64,000 nucleotides of DNA. Source: Lucifuga dentata (lineage: Eukaryota > Chordata > Actinopteri > Ophidiiformes > Bythitidae). Made by a program: the position numbers and the translations under genes. The stretch lies in assembly GCA_014773175.1 (NCBI GenBank), contig VXCM01000219.1, positions 124,001 to 188,000 of the forward strand, read 5' to 3'. Below, one piece after another: positions 61,811 to 64,000 of this stretch. Under the pieces are notes generated by a model that had not been told where the DNA came from, searched no databases, and saw nothing but the letters and a program-made list of their open reading frames with translations. The first letter of the stretch is position 1; every line of letters starts with the position of its first letter.

Positions 61811-61832
61811 TAATAATAATAATAATAATAAT

Positions 61833-61873
<41 letters not shown>

Positions 61874-62222
61874 CAATTTTATTTATATAGCACCTTTAAA
61901 AACAGAGTTTATAAAGTGCTTTGACAGACAAAGCAATACAATATAACAGCAGAAAGCCAAACAGACCGGTAAAACAAGAGCAGGACAAAATTCAGGTAAA
62001 GTTCAGTTAACTACCATTAAAACAAGGACACAAATGGTATACAAGGGAATAGATAAAAACTAAAATAGAAAATAAAAAGTAAAAAAAAAAAAAATTAAAT
62101 AAAAGCCAATAAAACACTAATGAAGTAAATAAACAGCAAATACATAAATACAGATAAGACAATAAAAGCAATAAAAGGACAACATCACATAAAAGCAAGT
62201 CTATGAAAATGGGTTTTAAGAG
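61811..62222 (-). mobile_element. LINE 3' UTR copy with (TAA)n tail
   Basis: The minus-strand 3' end GGTGCTATATAAATAAAATTG is followed by a long TTATTA tail (61811-61870). The body matches 33652-33842 and then 34730-34860 without the MITE present there. It is truncated in the 3' UTR, so it has no coding part. Confidence 0.8.
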
Positions 62223-62423
62223 CAGACATTCTCACACAGATAGTGGGGCAGTCAGTCATTCGGTTTCCCTTTATCTGCCGTCGAGAAAGCAGAGGATTTT
62301 GACTCGTTGCGTCGCAGCGATGTCTCACAGATAATACAAATAATACATATGGAAAGTATCATTTGCTCAAAGTCCGGAGACAGCAGTAGTTCGGTCCGGA
62401 TCCAGATGAGGATGACTCCCCTA

Positions 62424-63291
62424 ATCTTTCAAAATCAAATCAAATGTTCAGGTGACACCCACCTTAAAATTCAATGTTTCACCTGCTAACATGTACACCC
62501 AAATGTAGACAGTTGCTTTAATTTCTCTGGTAAAAAAAAAACAAAAAACAAAAAAACGCAAGATCACAGCGTGCACAGACGCAGCAGCTCAGCGCTCTCC
62601 TTTTATCAAGAGTCATAACTACTCTAAACTCTGCCAAACACTGAACGCTGAAGCTACACTTTCAACTGCTTGTCTAAAGGGCCGATGCAATGCAACCCAA
62701 TGAAATTCAGTAAATGTGCAATATTCACTGTTGCTAAAGTTAATAATTAACATGAAGATCTCAGAATATTGTAATTATATGATGATATGATATATGATAT
62801 ATGATATGATACTATACATAATTTTAGACTTTTTATCTACATATTCACCACTAGAGAAATTTTGACCTCTCTGTTTATGTGGTTGCGCACTTTTATTTCA
62901 TTTGATTACGTGTGAATATACTGTCAAGGATCATTACAAATTTCATTATACTCTGTACAATGACAATAAAGGCATTCTGATTGTGATTCTTTTCTCATGG
63001 GACTATATTCTCTGCTGGAGAAATGCATTTTGTTCCATGTAGCTCCATGTTGGATCGGTTAAATTAATTAATGTGATGGATTACCTATCTCATGCATGTT
63101 TCAAGTCTCTATGAGCTCATTTTTATAGCATACTGGTTGAACTGAAACCAAATCCCACCTGGAAGGTAGGAAAAACAAATAGAAAATTCACCGCTCCGGG
63201 ACTATGCTTTTGAAAATGTTTGGCAGTAATGTAACGCGTATGCAGATTATATTTATTGGGCTTAAATATGCAAAACAACTGGTGTGACCCT
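62424..63291. mobile_element. Kolobok-like MITE, left-truncated, split by a retroposon
   Basis: It begins inside the element (CTTTCAAAATCAAATCAAAT, then TTCAATGTTTCACC) and ends CTGGTGTGACCCT before TTAA (63292-63295). Alignment to the 57542-58076 copy breaks at about 62530 and resumes at about 62991 with CTCATGGGACTAT. Confidence 0.7.
62531..62990 (+). mobile_element. Retroposon insertion within the Kolobok-like MITE
   Basis: The inserted 460 bases end GTACAATGACAATAAAGGCA followed by TTCTGATTGTGATTC, the usual 3' tail style of fish non-LTR retroposons. An A-rich stretch with C interruptions marks the other border. A short TATGA tandem lies at 62779-62812. The family is not identified. Confidence 0.55.
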
Positions 63292-63295
63292 TTAA

Positions 63296-64000
63296 ATACC
63301 AATCTGTTTCAAACTTTTCCTATGATCATAATTATGATCAGTATCAAAGGCTAGAGGACAAACTGAAAGTGGGCAGCATTCCACTTTGATCTATTCTACA
63401 TGTGATTTATCAAAAATTACAGCACCGGGGAAAGTTCAATGCTGATGCAACGACCTTAAATGTTTTATGGCTTTTCAACGAGCAAAATTCAGCAATTTTG
63501 CAACATCTGGTGTCTGGGTTTGCATATGTTTGGGTTTATTATTTTCTCAATTGCCAAGATTGCTCAGGAAACAGCATATGTGACAGGAAAACAAAATTCA
63601 CAATAAACTCGGAATTGTTTTAAAAGCATCGTTTTACATTTTGTGGCAGCATTCATTTCATTGTCAGTACTTTAGCAGATTGGAAATCGAATAAAAGTTG
63701 GGTTGTATCGTATCCTGGTGATCACAACATTCTGGTTTGATTCAGTGGACCTTTGCTGTGCATCTTTCTCTTCTCTCTGCCCACAAAATAGAAACGGTAA
63801 TCTACATGTCAAAAGAGTATTCTTCCAATGAATCCCTGGCTGAGAAATCTACATCAATATCTCTATGTAAATGAGCTGAGAGCAGCTGAAATTTGAAGAA
63901 ATTGCAAGCCACAAGCAGTCATTAGTGTAGGCAACACCTACAGGTAAATGATTTGACAATGTGAATATAAATCAGCTTTATAGAAAAGTTTTACATGTCA
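63296..64000. other. Non-coding sequence at the window end
   Basis: Nothing was recognised. The frame 63402-63623 has no known motif. Confidence 0.5.

Noticed and set aside
1..64000. CRISPR arrays, operons, rRNA genes, complete tRNA genes and viral insertions
   Set aside because: None was seen. The direct repeats present are microsatellites, transposon copies or assembly duplications, and no retroviral or other viral reading frame was recognised.

Overview
The window looks like non-coding nuclear DNA from a ray-finned fish, probably a teleost. The evidence is the mix of repeats: many (CA)n/(GT)n microsatellites, an L2/Maui-like LINE, other LINE 3' ends, a decayed Tc1-like element, hAT elements with a BED/hAT transposase relic, TTAA-flanked elements of Kolobok and piggyBac type, and short TA-flanked pogo/Tigger-like MITEs. 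There is no bacterial gene organisation and no complete protein-coding gene. Almost all open reading frames are chance frames, microsatellite translations or transposon relics. The sequence is a draft assembly. It carries 19 single-N joints, and six of them sit between direct copies of about 55-67 bp that look like unmerged contig overlaps.

Layout. Positions 1-720 hold the only good candidates for host coding sequence: an 87-bp plus-strand exon with consensus splice sites (142-228) and a coding-like minus-strand frame (about 287-560) broken by one homopolymer indel. From 720 to about 13.6 kb the DNA is mostly unique and AT-rich, with microsatellites, one fold-back element (5524-5697) and one 538-bp Kolobok-like MITE (10344-10881). 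From 13.6 to 14.8 kb a hAT-like MITE carries a TA-flanked MITE inside it. From 14.8 to 30.9 kb the sequence is largely unique, with microsatellites, a perfect 20-bp hairpin (29532-29574) and several blocks that look like conserved non-coding sequence. From 30.9 to 41.3 kb there is a dense transposon graveyard: an L1-like 3' end, a TGCTGCG-family element, a LINE 3' end split by a MITE, a hAT-like MITE, then two Kolobok-like elements sharing one TTAA and a third shortly after. From 44.0 to 44.8 kb lies a piggyBac-like MITE, and from 47.3 to 49.2 kb an L2/Maui-like LINE with a MITE in its 3' UTR. From 50.7 to 52.7 kb come a Tc1-like relic, a MITE and a solo Kolobok end. From 56.0 to 58.1 kb there are nested TGCTGCG-family elements and another Kolobok MITE. 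From 59.6 to 60.5 kb lies a hAT element with BED and transposase fragments, and from 61.8 to 63.3 kb a LINE 3' end and a Kolobok MITE interrupted by a retroposon.

No operon-like or pathway relationship exists between features. What ties the window together is transposition history. The most informative locus is 38376-40479. There a TTAA-flanked element carries a decayed THAP zinc-finger reading frame on the minus strand, which links the abundant short TTAAAGGACC repeats of this window to the Kolobok superfamily. I could not identify any host gene by name.
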